From positions 1-6,964 of the forward strand of contig JANYHQ010000516.1 of assembly GCA_025358985.1 (NCBI GenBank): a DNA stretch of 6,964 nt, in the 5' to 3' direction. Positions 5,975 through 6,964 of this stretch are shown one piece after another. The first letter of the stretch is position 1, and each line of letters begins with the position of its first letter. The notes below the pieces were generated by a model. It had not been told where the DNA came from, ran no database searches, and saw only the letters and a list, made by a program, of their open reading frames with translations. Source of the DNA: Acidimicrobiales bacterium (lineage in GTDB: Bacteria > Actinomycetota > Acidimicrobiia > Acidimicrobiales > JANYDT01). Both the position numbers and the translations under genes were made by a program.

Positions 5975-6711
5975 GCATTCCTCCACGATCGATCAACCGA
6001 TGGAGAGTGATCGCAGTAATTCCGGCCCGCAACGAGGAAGCTACGATCATCGCATCGTTGCAGTCAGTGGCCACGGCAATTGAGCATTGCGGTCCTCACA
6101 TTGCCGAGGCCGTCATTGTCACCGTGGCTGACAATTGCACCGACTCTACAGAGTCACTGGTGCAGAGTTTTGCATCGTCAAGAAGTGACTCTGTGTTGGT
6201 ACAAACGGCGCATGGTCGCGTTGGTACTGCCCGTGCCATAGGAGTGGGCGCCGGTGTGGCCAGGCTCAACGATGCACAGCCTTGGAGTACGTGGATATGC
6301 AACACCGATGCTGACACGATGGTGCCCAGGGACTGGATCAGCCGCCAACTTCACTACGCCGATCGCGGCGCACAAGCCTTGGCTGGTGTAGTTGACGTGG
6401 TTGAATTCGACGGGCAGTCGCCCGTGGTGGAAAACGGGTTCCGGTCTTCGTATACAGATTTGTTGCCCAACGATGGGTCAGATCATCCCCACGTCCACGG
6501 GGCCAACATGGGCATCCGCCTCGATGCCTACCGCGCCGTGGGCGGCTGGGCTCCTCTGGGCTTGTCGGAGGATCACGAGATCTGGAATCGCATGCGCGCG
6601 CATGGAGTGACCATGGCAGCACCGGTGGAGTTGCGAGTGATCACCAGTGGTCGCGCCGTCAGCAGATGTGCGGGTGGGTTCGCCGATTCTCTGCGCCGTC
6701 ATGCATCCTGA
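5971..6711 (+). CDS. Family 2 glycosyltransferase
   Basis: Predicted GT-A fold, inverting glycosyltransferase of 246 residues. The N-terminus reads VIAVIPARNEE (about residues 13-23), as in family 2 enzymes. VADNCTDSTESL follows (about 52-63), then the metal- and nucleotide-sugar-binding DxD as NTDADT (111-116, Asp113 and Asp115). HGANMGIR (176-183) and SEDHEIWNRM (199-208) hold the acceptor-side residues and the likely catalytic ED. It ends in a basic tail near GGFADSLRRH. There are no transmembrane helices, so unlike NodC or other synthases it is likely soluble or peripheral and may add a single sugar. The ATG at 5971 overlaps the methyltransferase stop as ATGA; a TTG three codons upstream is a poorer choice. 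Its 3' end overlaps the next gene by 11 bases. Donor and acceptor cannot be read from the sequence. Confidence 0.9.
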   Translation: MSIPPRSINRWRVIAVIPARNEEATIIASLQSVATAIEHCGPHIAEAVIVTVADNCTDSTESLVQSFASSRSDSVLVQTAHGRVGTARAIGVGAGVARLNDAQPWSTWICNTDADTMVPRDWISRQLHYADRGAQALAGVVDVVEFDGQSPVVENGFRSSYTDLLPNDGSDHPHVHGANMGIRLDAYRAVGGWAPLGLSEDHEIWNRMRAHGVTMAAPVELRVITSGRAVSRCAGGFADSLRRHAS

Positions 6712-6964
6712 CGATCAACGCGCCCGCTTCCTGGCCGAAGCTCGATCCGGACGCCATCTCCCATTTCCAGGGCACGGCCGAACCTACGAGCGTTTCGTTG
6801 GCCTTCAGCAAGGAGCGCAAGAAGACGGCGGACTTGGTCGACTATTGGAGGCCCATGAGGATGCACTCGCCATCCTTGATGAGGCGGGACATCTTGGTGC
6901 TCGAGGTCAAGCATTGGCGGTCTGGGCGTCGGAAGGAGATCACCCGTTGGAGTTGCGGCAGGTA
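6701..6964 (+). CDS. Acyl-CoA-dehydrogenase-like protein, N-terminal part (cut by window end)
   Basis: The ATG at 6701 opens a frame that stays open for 88 codons to the last base, so the gene continues beyond the window. The visible part begins MHPDDQRARFLAEARSGRHL and contains LGRLLEAHEDALAILDEAGH (about residues 48-67) followed by ALAVWASEGDHPLEL. This resembles, from memory, the N-terminal helical region of a divergent acyl-CoA-dehydrogenase group found beside PIG-L deacetylase, NodS-like methyltransferase and glycosyltransferase genes. The catalytic and FAD-binding parts are outside the window, so activity cannot be judged. No strong ribosome binding site precedes it; the 11-base overlap with the glycosyltransferase suggests translational coupling. 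The assignment rests on this short segment and on context. Confidence 0.65.
   Translation, partial: MHPDDQRARFLAEARSGRHLPFPGHGRTYERFVGLQQGAQEDGGLGRLLEAHEDALAILDEAGHLGARGQALAVWASEGDHPLELRQV

Noticed and set aside
6699..6914. Minus-strand open frame of 71 codons at the end of the window
   Set aside because: It is antisense to the acyl-CoA-dehydrogenase-like frame, which has better context, continuity and sequence resemblance.
1..6964. Mobile elements, CRISPR, tRNA or rRNA genes, strong intrinsic terminators
   Set aside because: On reading both strands I saw no repeated spacers, terminal inverted repeats, transposase motifs, tRNA-like cloverleaf or G/C-rich stem followed by a T-run.

Overview
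The window looks like a moderately GC-rich bacterial chromosome segment, most likely from an actinomycete. An Acidimicrobiia-type organism is my guess, from the lipoprotein with a Thr/Ser/Pro linker, the codon choice, and a promoter placed for leaderless translation. There is no rRNA, tRNA, CRISPR array or insertion sequence that I can see. Genes are tightly packed and fall into four groups.

(1) Positions 1-108 hold the last 35 codons of an unrecognised plus-strand gene. Its stop codon overlaps the stop codon of the gene converging on it.

(2) Positions 105-2773, minus strand, hold a two-gene unit. A GlxA-type regulator (DJ-1/PfpI-like domain plus AraC-type helix-turn-helix) is followed, with a 4-base TTGA stop/start overlap, by an exported lipoprotein with an alpha/beta-hydrolase domain, a Thr/Ser/Pro linker and an extra C-terminal domain. 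A well-spaced -35/-10 pair directly upstream of the regulator ATG predicts a leaderless mRNA.

(3) Positions 3021-4545, minus strand, hold a zinc-free medium-chain reductase of the enoyl-thioester reductase/quinone oxidoreductase type. Upstream of it lies a small uncharacterised ORF that is probably co-transcribed. Between groups 2 and 3 is a stretch of about 250 bases with a short plus-strand frame that faintly resembles the start of a wax-ester/diacylglycerol acyltransferase.

(4) Positions 4635-6964, plus strand, hold an operon running off the window: PIG-L/LmbE-type deacetylase, NodS-like SAM methyltransferase, family 2 glycosyltransferase, and the N-terminus of an acyl-CoA-dehydrogenase-like protein. 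The joints overlap by 7, 4 and 11 bases, so translation is probably coupled.

Group 4 is the most interesting part. A sugar transferase, an N-deacetylase, a NodS-like methyltransferase and an acyl-CoA-type oxidoreductase in one coupled operon suggest a small pathway for a modified, possibly acylated amino-sugar product. The chemistry is loosely analogous to Nod-factor tailoring but uses different enzyme families. The product is unknown to me.
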